This document shows positions 1 through 8,292 of a stretch of 25,214 bases of DNA, one piece after another (within the stretch, counting starts at the first letter, position 1; each line of letters starts with the position of its first letter). The notes under the pieces are model-generated. The model did not search any database and was not told the origin of the DNA. It saw only the letters and a program-made list of their open reading frames with translations. The stretch is from Firmicutes bacterium UBA6226 (GTDB taxonomy: Bacteria; Bacillota_A; Clostridia; Peptostreptococcales; Acidaminobacteraceae): contig DJWQ01000256.1 in the NCBI GenBank assembly GCA_002441045.1, forward strand, positions 14,935 through 40,148, in the 5' to 3' direction. The translations under genes and the position numbers were made by a program.

Positions 1-42
1 AAATGTCGTCTATTTTGCGCCCATCATATTGAATCCTACGGA

Positions 43-999
43 TTATTTAATGTCTAATTTAATCGTTAACTTCTCAATCATATCTGCTGTCATTTTTTCT
101 AAATCAAACTTTGGATTCCAACCCCACTCAGCTCTTGCACAAGAGTCATCAAGTGAATTTGGCCATGAATTCGCAATTTTTTGTTTTACTTCATCTATAC
201 CATAATCCATTTCAAATTCTGGAATATGTTTTTGAATTGCTTTTTTAATATCTTCTGGACAAAAACTCATTGCAGTAATATTAAATGCATTTCTATGAAT
301 AAGCTTTGAACCATCTGCTTCACAAAGCTGTATAATCGAATCAATCGCATCAGGCATATACATCATATCCATATACGTATCTGCTGCCAAGTTACAAGTA
401 AATTTCTTATTTTTAAGTGCTTCATAATAAATGTGAACTGCATAATCTGTAGTACCACCACCTGGTAAAGCGCTATATGAAATTAATCCAGGAAATCTCA
501 CACCTCTTGTATCTACACCAAATTTATTGAAATAGTAATCGCAAAGCAATTCACCTGCAACTTTTGAAACGCCATAAATTGTTGTAGGTCTTTGAATTGT
601 ATCTTGTGGTGTTAAGTCAGCTGGTGTTGAAGGACCAAAAGCAGCTATTGAGCTAGGCGTAAATACCATAGCACCCGTTTCTCTTGCTACTTCTAAACAA
701 TTATAGAGCCCGTTCATGTTAACATCCCATAAAAGTTGCGGATTTTTCTCACCTACTGCAGATAATAAAGCAGCAAGATTCATGATTGTATCGATTTCAT
801 ATTTCTTAACGAGTTCTAACATACGATTGTAATCTGTTACGTTTAATTCTTCAAATATACCGTCATTTTCAACTGTTTCACTACTACCTCTACGGATATT
901 CGTAGCAACGACATTCTCAACCCCATAAAGTTTTCTCAAAGTATGTGTCAGTTCTGTACCAATCTGTCCACAAGCTCCTGTAATCAATATTTTTTTCAT
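43..999 (-). CDS. tdh: L-threonine 3-dehydrogenase, short-chain dehydrogenase (epimerase-like) type
   Basis: This 318-residue cytosolic enzyme should oxidise L-threonine to 2-amino-3-ketobutyrate with NAD+, the first step of threonine breakdown to glycine and acetyl-CoA. The Rossmann motif GACGQIG is at residues 8-14 and the catalytic YGVSK (Y142, K146) follows. The stretches PSSIAAFGP, PQDTIQRP, RFPGLISY, GGGTTDYAV and MMYMPDA are characteristic of the SDR-type threonine dehydrogenases and separate it from sugar epimerases. The length is normal for that family. The start has a strong AGGGGAG site about seven bases upstream. In many anaerobes a glycine C-acetyltransferase (kbl) is adjacent; the downstream side is cut by the window edge, so this cannot be checked. 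Confidence 0.9.
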   Translation of the reverse strand: MKKILITGACGQIGTELTHTLRKLYGVENVVATNIRRGSSETVENDGIFEELNVTDYNRMLELVKKYEIDTIMNLAALLSAVGEKNPQLLWDVNMNGLYNCLEVARETGAMVFTPSSIAAFGPSTPADLTPQDTIQRPTTIYGVSKVAGELLCDYYFNKFGVDTRGVRFPGLISYSALPGGGTTDYAVHIYYEALKNKKFTCNLAADTYMDMMYMPDAIDSIIQLCEADGSKLIHRNAFNITAMSFCPEDIKKAIQKHIPEFEMDYGIDEVKQKIANSWPNSLDDSCARAEWGWNPKFDLEKMTADMIEKLTIKLDIK

Positions 1000-1160
1000 T
1001 TAGCGCTCCCCTTATAAAAATATTTGAAACCTTAAAAACAATTCACCAACTCTATTTTACATGATTGTTACATTGAGTGATATAAATCTTTTCTTAAATT
1101 GTTTTAACATTTAGATGCGATTCATTGCATTGGAATAGATTCAACACAAAGCTGTAATGA

Positions 1161-1448
1161 CTACACATAAATGATGTGGTCTGTCGCAACAAAATATCCG
1201 ATGATGAACAAATAAAAAAGAATACTAAACAGCCCAATCCACCTAAAGCGTGGTTTTGAAAGCTTATGCTTCCCAATAATCATCCCAAGTACCATACCTA
1301 TGCCACCACCTAAAAAAGCATGCATCAATAAAAAGTTTTCTGAAATTCGCCATTTCCCTTTTATTGCATATCTTTTATCCAATAACATAAAAGTGAATGC
1401 AGATAGATTAATTAAACCAACTACTAGAGTGATGCTTTTAAAAAACAT
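1161..1448 (-). CDS. DUF1294 family small membrane protein
   Basis: This 95-residue protein has about three hydrophobic segments (residues 4-22, 42-60 and 70-90). It carries the DUF1294 pattern: DKRYAIKGKWRISE at residues 24-37, then an LGGGIG glycine turn and GKHKLSKPRF. The function of the family is unknown. The start is preceded by a strong GGAGGTAAT site directly before ATG. It diverges from the mgtC-like gene; a TATAAT at 1485-1490 on the minus strand is its likely -10. No convincing terminator follows it before the tdh promoter region. I am confident of the family and make no functional claim. Confidence 0.85.
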   Translation of the reverse strand: MFFKSITLVVGLINLSAFTFMLLDKRYAIKGKWRISENFLLMHAFLGGGIGMVLGMIIGKHKLSKPRFRWIGLFSILFYLFIIGYFVATDHIIYV

Positions 1449-1470
1449 ATTACCTCCATTAAAACGCTCT

Positions 1471-1499
1471 TTAATAATACTCTTATTATAAGGTATAAT
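1471..1499 (+). promoter_or_regulatory. Probable promoter of the mgtC/sapB-like gene
   Basis: TTAATA at 1471-1476 and TATAAT at 1494-1499 are separated by 17 bases. This gives a leader of roughly 60 bases before the ATG at 1566. Confidence 0.55.
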
Positions 1500-1513
1500 G
1501 TAGGAAATATCTT
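1485..1513 (-). promoter_or_regulatory. Probable promoter of the DUF1294 gene
   Basis: On the minus strand a perfect TATAAT lies at 1490-1485, about 37 bases before the start codon. At a 17-base spacing the -35 position reads AAGATA, which is weak. The box is interleaved with the mgtC -10 on the opposite strand. Confidence 0.4.
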
Positions 1514-1565
1514 GTTTTTTAAGTAAGCTTCACATTTTTACGCCATTGATCAAAAAGAGGTTAAT

Positions 1566-2006
1566 ATGACATTAGAAATTGAGAGTATTATTAAATTATT
1601 AGTAGCAGTATTGGTTGGCGGATTGATTGGCCTAGAGCGAGAATCTGTTAGACGTCCCGCCGGTTTTAGAACACACATATTAGTCTGTGTGGCAAGTGCA
1701 TTAATCATGGACATGAATCTATTGGTCGCAAATGAATTTGTTAACGCTGACCCAATGCGTCTTGGTGCACAGGTAATCAGTGGTATGGGTTTCTTAGGTG
1801 CAGGTACCATACTAAAAGAAGGTGCAACCGTTAGTGGTTTGACCACTGCTGCTGGCCTATGGGCAGTCGCTTGTTTGGGATTGGTCATTGGTGCTGGATA
1901 TTATTTGCTCGCCTTATTTGCGGCACTTTTAATGCTTTTGACACTGAAAACATTCAGCCAGCTTGAAAGAAAATACTCAGGCAGAAAAAAAACACCTAAA
2001 GCATAA
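1566..2006 (+). CDS. MgtC/SapB family membrane protein
   Basis: This 146-residue inner-membrane protein matches the compact MgtC/SapB family. The signature GGLIGLERE is at residues 18-26, followed by RRPAGFRTHILVCVASAL, GAQVISGMGFLGAGTI (residues 67-82) and LTTAAGLWA. There are four to five predicted membrane segments and a basic C-terminal tail. MgtC is known for adaptation to low magnesium and for modulating the F-type ATPase in pathogens; the role of short chromosomal homologues in anaerobes is unclear, so no specific function is assigned. The start has an AGAGG site. The gene is monocistronic, with its own promoter and a strong terminator immediately after the stop. Confidence 0.9.
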   Translation: MTLEIESIIKLLVAVLVGGLIGLERESVRRPAGFRTHILVCVASALIMDMNLLVANEFVNADPMRLGAQVISGMGFLGAGTILKEGATVSGLTTAAGLWAVACLGLVIGAGYYLLALFAALLMLLTLKTFSQLERKYSGRKKTPKA

Positions 2007-2007
2007 A

Positions 2008-2039
2008 AGAGGATAGATGATTCTATCCTCTATTTTTTT
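2008..2039. terminator. Bidirectional terminator between mgtC-like gene and receiver/kinase-like gene
   Basis: A perfect 10-bp stem (2008-2017 with 2022-2031, AGAGGATAGA) has a 4-base loop and is followed by seven T on the plus strand, with an A-run on the other side. The right arm overlaps the TAG stop (2030-2032) of the convergent gene. Confidence 0.9.
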
Positions 2040-3187
2040 ATAAAAGCGACACTCACGCGTGTCGTATCTTCAAGCTGCTCTAACTCGATATTTCCGCCAA
2101 GTTTGTTGACGATAATATCGTATGCGATGCTGAGTCCCAAACCCATGTGATGCTGTCTTGATTTTGTAGTAAAGAAAGGTTCAAAGACACGGCTTGTTGC
2201 TTCACCGATTACCGGTTCACCATTATCTTCAACGATCAAGAACACCGTTCCACTGTTGCTAAATGTCTTAATCTCAATCCGACTTCGTGGTAATTCTTTG
2301 ACAGCTTCAATTGCATTCTCAACAATATACTTAATCGCCTGTTTTAGCATTAAAGGATTACAATATACCATCTGCTCTTCCCTATAATCTCTAACGAGCT
2401 CGCTAACATTAGCTAATTCTCGACTCATCAAATAAACAACTTCATCCACCAAATCACCAAGTGTCACATAAATAAAGCCGCCACGTTCTTCCTCATTAAA
2501 ATAAGTCTTAATGGCATTAATTCTCTTTTGAATACTTCCCAGTTGTTTTTCAATATTCTCGATGGATTTAAAACCAACCTCTAACACATCTGGCTGTTGA
2601 TTTAATTCATCTCTTAAATGATTCAACGTCAAAAGTGAATTACCTATGGGCTTTTCAATTTCTTCTGATAAGTTTTTGAGCAAACTACCGATAGCAGTAA
2701 TTTTCTCCTTTTCAACGACATAGCTTTGCGTGTCTTTTAATGATTGGTTTATACGTTTAAGTTCCACATTTTGATTCTCAAGTAAGTTCAAGGCTTTATT
2801 CAGTTTCGAATCTTTTTCAACTGAACTAATAATTGATTGGACTCTGACAGAAAATTCCAGTGCATTAAATGGTGTTCTAATAAAGTCTTTGGCACCTAAT
2901 TCAAAGCATTCTTTTAATATTTCTAAATCTTCTACCTTAGTTACCATGATTACTTGAGTTTGCGCCATTAAATCAGTCTCATTCATAATTTTTAAGACAT
3001 CAATTCCAGACATACCAGGCATGACTAGATCAAGCAAGACGACACTAACATCAGTATTTTTCATAATTTCCACAGCTTCCTCGCCACTTGAAGCCTTAAG
3101 AATAAGATGATCACCTTGGAGTTGGTGCAGTATATCTTCAATTAATTTAACATTCAATCGACTATCATCAACAATTAGTATGTTCAT
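2030..3187 (-). CDS. Receiver domain plus histidine-kinase-like protein lacking the phosphoacceptor His
   Basis: This 385-residue soluble protein starts at 3187, where AAGGAGG lies eight bases before ATG; an 11-residue longer reading frame would include that site. Residues 1-118 are a CheY-like receiver with acidic pair D7/D8, phosphoacceptor D53 in LLDLVMPG and T83. The usual Lys-Pro is Thr-Pro (T105-P106). A coiled coil (about 125-165) leads to a DHp-like helix where the expected HExxxP reads LSEEIEKP, so the His is Glu (E175). The C-terminal HATPase keeps its N box (VENAIEA, N291), G1 (EDNG), F box (FEPFFTTK) and G2 (MGLGLS). It looks like a receiver-controlled ATP-binding pseudokinase. 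No cognate regulator is adjacent. Confidence 0.85.
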   Translation of the reverse strand: MNILIVDDSRLNVKLIEDILHQLQGDHLILKASSGEEAVEIMKNTDVSVVLLDLVMPGMSGIDVLKIMNETDLMAQTQVIMVTKVEDLEILKECFELGAKDFIRTPFNALEFSVRVQSIISSVEKDSKLNKALNLLENQNVELKRINQSLKDTQSYVVEKEKITAIGSLLKNLSEEIEKPIGNSLLTLNHLRDELNQQPDVLEVGFKSIENIEKQLGSIQKRINAIKTYFNEEERGGFIYVTLGDLVDEVVYLMSRELANVSELVRDYREEQMVYCNPLMLKQAIKYIVENAIEAVKELPRSRIEIKTFSNSGTVFLIVEDNGEPVIGEATSRVFEPFFTTKSRQHHMGLGLSIAYDIIVNKLGGNIELEQLEDTTRVSVAFIKK

Positions 3188-3224
3188 GTATGCCTCCTTA
3201 ACTGTTGCATATATACCCAAGTTA

Positions 3225-3282
3225 TCCTTTGAAAATCAAAGGAGCTGTGGCACGACTACATAATTAGTCATGCTACAGCCCC
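3225..3282 (-). terminator. Probable asnS terminator hairpin
   Basis: Arms at 3241-3258 and 3265-3282 form an 18-position stem with one mismatch and two G-U pairs when read in the minus-strand transcript, with a 6-base loop. It lies six bases after the asnS stop and is followed by a U-rich stretch. A second small perfect palindrome (TCCTTTGA, AAA, TCAAAGGA; 3225-3243) overlaps its outer edge. Confidence 0.65.
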
Positions 3283-3287
3283 ACTTC

Positions 3288-4679
3288 TTAAAATTCTGCG
3301 TTCTTTACAGTTCTTGGGAATGGAACAACATCTCTGATGTTTCCCATACCCGTTAAATACATAATCATTCTTTCAAAACCAAGACCATAACCAGCATGTC
3401 TCGTTGTACCAAACTTTCTAAGTTCTAAATACCACCAGTAGTCCGATTCGTGTAAGCCAAGCTCTTTAACTCTTTCTAGTAAAAGATCCAAACGCTCTTC
3501 TCTTTGTGAGCCACCAATTAACTCACCAACACCTGGAACAAGTAAATCCATAGCCGCAACCGTTTTTTGGTCTTCGTTCATTCTCATGTAGAATGACTTA
3601 ATTTCTTTTGGATAGTTGATAACAAAGACTGGTCTGTTATAAATTACTTCAGTTAAATATCTTTCATGCTCAGTTTGCAAATCCGCACCCCAGAAAACTG
3701 GGTATTCGAACGCTTCACCTGATTTTATCAAAGCGTCAACTGCTTCAGTGTAAGTCACTTTTCCGAAATCCGAATTAAGAACATGTGATAATCTTTCCAA
3801 TAAACCTTGATCGATTCTCTCATTAAAGAATTTCATTTCTTCAGGACAAGTCTCCAATACATATGCAATGATATATTTAACCATATCTTCAGCCAAAGCC
3901 ATATTGTCATTTAAGTCCGCAAATGCAATTTCAGGCTCGATCATCCAAAATTCAGCAGCATGTCTTTTTGTATTTGAATTTTCAGCTCTAAAAGTAGGAC
4001 CGAATGTGTAAACGTCCCTAAATGCAAGTGCAAATGTTTCTGCTTCAAGCTGACCACTTACTGTTAAGTTAGTTTCTTTTCCAAAGAAATCTAAAGTTGT
4101 GTCGATTGCACCATCTTCTGTTTTAGGAAGATCATTAAAGTCTAAAGTTGTAACTCTAAACATTTGTCCAGCACCTTCCGCATCACTACCCGTGATAATT
4201 GGGGTATGAACATAAACAAAGCCTCTATCTTGGAAAAACTTGTGGATGGCATAAGCTGCTGCTGATCTAACTCTAAACACAGCTGAGAACGTGTTGCTTC
4301 TTGGTCTAAGATGTGCAATCGTTCTAAGATACTCCATAGTATGTCTTTTCTTTTGAAGTGGATAATCAGCACTTGAATAGCCCTCTACAACAATTTCAGT
4401 CGCTTTCAGCTCAAATGGTTGTTTGGCATTTGGCGTTTCAACCAATGTACCTTTAATGATTAACGCAGAAGATATTGCACATTTCTCTATATCTTGAAAA
4501 TTCTCAAGTGTATCATCATATACAACTTGTAAATTATTAAAGTAAGTTCCGTCATTCAACTCAATAAATGCAAATGTTTTTGAACTTCTAGAGGTTCTAA
4601 TCCATCCTGAAACTTGTAACTCTTTACCAACATAATCCGAAGGCTTGAGAAATAATTCTCTAATAACGGTATTTTTCAT
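3288..4679 (-). CDS. asnS: Asparaginyl-tRNA synthetase
   Basis: This 463-residue class IIb synthetase charges tRNA-Asn with asparagine. An N-terminal OB-fold anticodon-binding domain (about residues 1-110, with [22 protein letters not shown]) precedes the catalytic core. Class II motif 2 is visible as [21 protein letters not shown], and motif 3 as [27 protein letters not shown]. The MIEPE segment and overall sequence fit AsnRS, not AspRS. The start at 4679 has GGAGGAAAAT directly upstream; an ATG four codons earlier (4691) overlaps that site and was rejected. The gene has its own near-consensus promoter and a leader of only about 50 bases, so there is no room for a T-box. Confidence 0.95.
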   Translation of the reverse strand: MKNTVIRELFLKPSDYVGKELQVSGWIRTSRSSKTFAFIELNDGTYFNNLQVVYDDTLENFQDIEKCAISSALIIKGTLVETPNAKQPFELKATEIVVEGYSSADYPLQKKRHTMEYLRTIAHLRPRSNTFSAVFRVRSAAAYAIHKFFQDRGFVYVHTPIITGSDAEGAGQMFRVTTLDFNDLPKTEDGAIDTTLDFFGKETNLTVSGQLEAETFALAFRDVYTFGPTFRAENSNTKRHAAEFWMIEPEIAFADLNDNMALAEDMVKYIIAYVLETCPEEMKFFNERIDQGLLERLSHVLNSDFGKVTYTEAVDALIKSGEAFEYPVFWGADLQTEHERYLTEVIYNRPVFVINYPKEIKSFYMRMNEDQKTVAAMDLLVPGVGELIGGSQREERLDLLLERVKELGLHESDYWWYLELRKFGTTRHAGYGLGFERMIMYLTGMGNIRDVVPFPRTVKNAEF

Positions 4680-4736
4680 ATTTTCCTCCATAATCTATCT
4701 TATATGACCTTCTGTCTCGCTCTAAAATTCTATTAA

Positions 4737-4765
4737 ATTATAATACAATCAACCGCCTAAGTCAA
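4737..4765 (-). promoter_or_regulatory. Promoter of asnS
   Basis: On the minus strand TTGACT (4765-4760), a 17-base spacer and a perfect TATAAT (4742-4737) form a near-consensus housekeeping promoter. Transcription should start about 50 bases before the asnS ATG. Confidence 0.75.
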
Positions 4766-4774
4766 AATAATACG

Positions 4775-4803
4775 TTGAAAAATCAATCACTTTCTTATAC
4801 TAT
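4775..4803 (+). promoter_or_regulatory. Possible promoter of the GGDEF gene
   Basis: TTGAAA (4775-4780) and TACTAT (4798-4803) are 17 bases apart; TATACT at 4796-4801 is an alternative -10. It sits back to back with the asnS promoter. Confidence 0.45.
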
Positions 4804-4843
4804 TATAGTACTAAAACTCTCTAAAAAGTAAGGAGACTTATCC

Positions 4844-6016
4844 ATGCAATATATTAACCTCATGTTTCTATTATCTTCACTTTTTTTAACCAATTTCATT
4901 TACCACTTATCTTTCACAAGTAAAAAAAATGTAGCCTTTCTCACGGACTTAATCCCGTTTATAACCATCTGGGTTACATCGCTAATGCCATTGCAAATAA
5001 GTAGTTTCACCATTTTAAAGCTTAGCTTAGTAATGAGCATAGGCGGGCGCTTGATTTTCGAACGATTAAGTTTAAAAACATCTAAGGAATATTTACTCGT
5101 TTATGATTTTATAGCTGCTGGTATCATACTCACGGTTGCACTCAATCCAATCCTTATCCCAAACTTAATAATTAATATATTCGTTGCATTGGTCTTTTCT
5201 TTAGAAATTATTTCTAAACTGCAAACTTATAATGTCGAAAGAACGCTTTACTCTAAAGAAACAATGGAAGTTGGTTTTATTGGCTGGGTTGGTGGCATCA
5301 GTTTATCTCTTGGATCAAGCGTATTCAATCAAAATCTTGGAATATCCGTTATCATAATTGCGGTTGTTGCCCACCTTGCATTAGAAGCAAAGCATTCTAG
5401 AAGGGCTCTTGAAAGTACAGATGGCAGGCTTTCGGAGCTTGAAAACAAATTCGAACGTTCTGTTGAATTTGAGGCAAAGAAAAGAACAGCTCAGTTAGCA
5501 GATAAAGTTGAATATATTAAGGAAAAATCTCAAAAGGATCCTTTGACAAAGGCATTAAATAGAAACGGCATTCTTAATGAAATGAATGGATTAATCAACG
5601 ATTCTACTGTTAAAATCTTTTCAATCGCTATGTTTGATATCGACTTTTTTAAAACGATCAACGATACAAAGGGGCATATTATTGGTGATGAATGTCTGAA
5701 ATTTTTATCATATACCTTTATGACACACAATAGAAAAACAGATATACTCGGCCGATATGGTGGAGATGAATTCATTTTACTGATGCCTCATGTCAACGCA
5801 CCAGCTGCAATGGAAATTTGTGATCGCCTCCGTAAAGAGGTGGCGCTTAAGTCTTCACCAAAATTCTCTATCTCAATGGGAATCGCCTCTTATCCATATG
5901 ATGGAAGAAGCTTTAATGAGTTGTTGGAAAATGCTGACAAAGGTTTATATAAGGCAAAGGAACTTGGTAAAAACAGAGTGGCCTACGAGGGTAATGTCCC
6001 TATACTAAAAAAATAA
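4844..6016 (+). CDS. Membrane-anchored diguanylate cyclase (GGDEF protein)
   Basis: This 390-residue protein has an N-terminal block of about six hydrophobic segments (residues 1-180) of no recognised sensor family, a charged coiled-coil linker (about 182-230) and a C-terminal GGDEF domain (about 231-385). The domain starts with the usual DPLTKALNR, has FDIDFFKTIND for metal binding, and an intact GGDEF at 306-310. An RxxD inhibitory site (R297, D300) lies five residues before GGDEF. It should therefore make cyclic di-GMP from two GTP and be product-inhibited. There is no EAL or HD-GYP domain. The start follows AAGGAG. The gene is monocistronic, and its stimulus cannot be read from the sequence. 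Confidence 0.92.
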   Translation: MQYINLMFLLSSLFLTNFIYHLSFTSKKNVAFLTDLIPFITIWVTSLMPLQISSFTILKLSLVMSIGGRLIFERLSLKTSKEYLLVYDFIAAGIILTVALNPILIPNLIINIFVALVFSLEIISKLQTYNVERTLYSKETMEVGFIGWVGGISLSLGSSVFNQNLGISVIIIAVVAHLALEAKHSRRALESTDGRLSELENKFERSVEFEAKKRTAQLADKVEYIKEKSQKDPLTKALNRNGILNEMNGLINDSTVKIFSIAMFDIDFFKTINDTKGHIIGDECLKFLSYTFMTHNRKTDILGRYGGDEFILLMPHVNAPAAMEICDRLRKEVALKSSPKFSISMGIASYPYDGRSFNELLENADKGLYKAKELGKNRVAYEGNVPILKK

Positions 6017-6089
6017 TCCTTCTTTATCAAACAAACATCTTTGGAATTCGAGTCCTCAAATATTGTGCAAGCGAGATTGTAACTAATTA

Positions 6090-6125
6090 AAAACCACTGG
6101 CTCTGAAAACTGAGTCAGTGGTTTT
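6090..6125. terminator. Bidirectional terminator between GGDEF gene and lipoprotein gene
   Basis: A 14-bp stem (6090-6103 with 6112-6125, one G-T pair) with an 8-base loop is flanked by A-rich and T-rich tracts on both sides. It extends into the TAA stop (6124-6126) of the minus-strand lipoprotein gene. Confidence 0.85.
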
Positions 6126-7140
6126 AATTATTGCCTGAGAAATCATATATCTTTGGTACTGTATCACTGTTGCTGATCCAATACGTTACTTTATTCTTTA
6201 TTTCATTGTGATTCTCATCTACATAGGTTTCAACGATAGAAACGACAATGAATGGCTTTTCTTCATATAACTCGTATGCGTAGAACTTTGAGAATCGATA
6301 CCCTTTATCTGCAGACAAATCCACCGCACTGAGTTTCTCTGAAGCAGGAGAGGTTTCTTCAACTAACTTCCACACTGCGTCATCTCCATCATTAATAAAG
6401 CCATCCCAAGATTGGTTAAAACCCAATAGTAAATTATATATCGATACGGGTAAATTAATTGAGACTAAAGGTATATCTACATTTGGTATTTCCACAGTGG
6501 TTTCAACTTTGGCACTAGTAGGAGATTTCGAATCATCATCACTTTCAAGGTCAAAGGCACTATGATAGCCTGTTATTATTGATGTCCCTTTATAGGATAT
6601 CCCTTTTACAAAATCAATAGTGCCATGTCCTTTATATATGGTCCGCTCTTCATAATAGCCATCCTTCGACTCATATCTTACCTTAACAGCATTGCCATTT
6701 TTCAAAACATCTATAATTTCTGCATTAAATGCAACTCTTTTACCGTCATGGTCAATCGCTTTATAGCGCCATTGATGTCCAATCTCAACTGGGGCTTCAA
6801 GAAGTACCACCTCATTGTAATCGCTATCATTCAACCGAGTACCTTCAATATTTTGAATCATACGATTTCCTTCAACTGTACATGATATGCCAAACTCATA
6901 TTCACTTTTAGTGCCACCTGCTGAATTGTTCTTCACTTCTCCTGTGAGCAAAACAGTGTTAGTCTCCTCATAAGAAACAGTTTTTATCACATGAAAATAA
7001 TTACTGTCTCCTGTGTAGGAATCAACGGTATTTTGTAAAAATACCAATAGGGTTTCATCTGGTGGATCAAGATTAATTGGAGTACGATCACATGATGCTA
7101 ATAATAACAACATGATTATCCATACTGCATATTTCTTCAT
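6124..7140 (-). CDS. Putative lipoprotein of unknown function
   Basis: This 338-residue protein has a lipoprotein signal peptide: MKK, a hydrophobic run at residues 5-15 and the lipobox LLASC with the lipidated cysteine at residue 17. The mature part is acidic, rich in Asp, Asn and Ser, and looks predominantly beta. A central stretch (EIGHQWRYK, about residues 117-125, followed by ERTIYKGHGTIDF) resembles the beta-rich domain of many hypothetical Gram-positive lipoproteins, and a Ser/Asp-rich linker follows at about 195-205. I see no catalytic motif, FMN-binding motif or substrate-binding fold. The start has a strong AAGGGGGGAT site. It begins 43 bases after the glutaminase stop, so co-transcription with glsA is likely. 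Confidence 0.75.
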   Translation of the reverse strand: MKKYAVWIIMLLLLASCDRTPINLDPPDETLLVFLQNTVDSYTGDSNYFHVIKTVSYEETNTVLLTGEVKNNSAGGTKSEYEFGISCTVEGNRMIQNIEGTRLNDSDYNEVVLLEAPVEIGHQWRYKAIDHDGKRVAFNAEIIDVLKNGNAVKVRYESKDGYYEERTIYKGHGTIDFVKGISYKGTSIITGYHSAFDLESDDDSKSPTSAKVETTVEIPNVDIPLVSINLPVSIYNLLLGFNQSWDGFINDGDDAVWKLVEETSPASEKLSAVDLSADKGYRFSKFYAYELYEEKPFIVVSIVETYVDENHNEIKNKVTYWISNSDTVPKIYDFSGNN

Positions 7141-7183
7141 CTGATCCCCCCTTTTTATTATAATATTGAATACTTTGATTATT

Positions 7184-8101
7184 TTAATAGATGCTGAGTT
7201 CTAAGCTTTGTGATAACATTTCTAGAACTTTAATGCCTGCCAAACTATTTCCCTTTTTATCGAGCGCTGGGCTAAACACGCCAATTCCAATATCATTTAA
7301 TACGGTACACATGATACCGCCACCGACGCCACTTTTTGCAGGAATCCCCACATTTATAGCGAACTCTCCTGAACCGTCGTACATGCCACAGGTAGCCATA
7401 TATGATTTTACTATCCTACTGTACCTTGCTGAAAATAACCGTTCTCCTGAGACAATATCGACGCCATCATTAGCAAGTATCGCACCTATATATGCCAAAT
7501 CTCGTGTATTAACTTCTATTGAGCATTGCTTAAAGTATACCTCAAGAGTTTCCTCAACGTCTCCCTCAATGTTGCCAAAGTCCTTTAAGAAATATGCCAT
7601 TGAGCGATTTCTATGACCTGTTCTTGCTTCCGATTTATAAACCGCCTCATTGATCTGAATGTCGGGATTATGTGTCAATTTTCTAATAAAACTTAAAATA
7701 CGATTGATTTTTTCTTCAGCGGAGTCACCTTTAATTAAAGCTGAAACAGAAATTGCACCTGCATTAATCATAGGATTAAGAGGCTTGTGCTCATCAAAGG
7801 TTTCAAGACGTACAATTGAATTAAAAGGATCTCCAGTTGGTTCTTTTCCAACTTTCTCAAATACTCTGTCCTCACCATTATCCAATAGTGCCAATAAGAG
7901 TACAATTGGTTTTGAGATGCTTTGAATGGTAAATAAGGTACTCGTATCTCCTGCTTCATATAAATTACCCTCAATATCAAACACGGAAATACCCAGTTGT
8001 TTAGGATTTGTTTTACTTAGCTCAGGAATATAGCTTGCGACTTTTCCATGAGCGCATAATGGTAAATTCTTGATGACGAGTTCTTGAAGTAATGACTGCA
8101 T
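7184..8101 (-). CDS. glsA: Glutaminase
   Basis: This 305-residue cytosolic enzyme of the serine-dependent beta-lactamase-like glutaminase family hydrolyses glutamine to glutamate and ammonia. The SxxK catalytic motif is QSISKP (S61, K64). Other family blocks are KEPTGDPFNSI, PLNPMINAGAI, RNRSMAYFLKDFG and PAKSGVGGGI (residues 254-263). The length matches the usual 300-310 residues. The start was placed at 8101, with GAGGTGGG upstream. A 24-residue longer frame (from 8173) would run through an extended -10 promoter at 8141-8133, so it is rejected. The gene probably heads a two-gene unit with the lipoprotein downstream, and diverges from greA. Confidence 0.95.
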   Translation of the reverse strand: MQSLLQELVIKNLPLCAHGKVASYIPELSKTNPKQLGISVFDIEGNLYEAGDTSTLFTIQSISKPIVLLLALLDNGEDRVFEKVGKEPTGDPFNSIVRLETFDEHKPLNPMINAGAISVSALIKGDSAEEKINRILSFIRKLTHNPDIQINEAVYKSEARTGHRNRSMAYFLKDFGNIEGDVEETLEVYFKQCSIEVNTRDLAYIGAILANDGVDIVSGERLFSARYSRIVKSYMATCGMYDGSGEFAINVGIPAKSGVGGGIMCTVLNDIGIGVFSPALDKKGNSLAGIKVLEMLSQSLELSIY

Positions 8102-8132
8102 TTTACCCACCTCATATATAGTTTCAATATTC

Positions 8133-8141
8133 ATTATAACA
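8133..8141 (-). promoter_or_regulatory. Extended -10 promoter of glsA
   Basis: The minus strand reads TGTTATAAT at 8141-8133, a perfect extended -10, about 32 bases before the ATG at 8101. The -35 region is weak, as is usual for extended -10 promoters. Confidence 0.6.
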
Positions 8142-8221
8142 GTGATACGAAAAAATTGAAGTGATTTTAACAATTGTGTATTTTTTTTTAGACATGGCGG
8201 TCATCTCATGAAGATTCCTTA

Positions 8222-8250
8222 TTTACAAACATAATTATATTTGGTAGTAT
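8222..8250 (+). promoter_or_regulatory. Probable promoter of greA
   Basis: TTTACA (8222-8227) is followed after 17 bases by TAGTAT (8245-8250), preceded by TG in the extended -10 position. The leader would be about 35 bases. Confidence 0.5.
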
Positions 8251-8292
8251 ATTATATGTTACATATCCATATCACATAAGGAGTTGTCAGGA

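Noticed and set aside
32..44. Small inverted repeat AATCC-TAC-GGATT at the tdh stop
   Set aside because: Only 5 bp with no T-run after it on the minus strand, so it is not supported as a terminator.
1094..1276. 60-codon minus-strand frame after DUF1294
   Set aside because: It overlaps the DUF1294 gene in another frame, has no ribosome binding site and no family resemblance.
6124..7140. Lipoprotein as the flavinylated PplA partner of the electron transfer genes
   Set aside because: It has no FMN-binding domain or flavinylation motif (no D-x-x-T-G-A-T type sequence) and is linked to glsA, not to the ndh2 set.
7191..7616. 141-codon plus-strand open frame
   Set aside because: It is antisense to glsA, whose protein is fully conserved in family motifs, and has no ribosome binding site.
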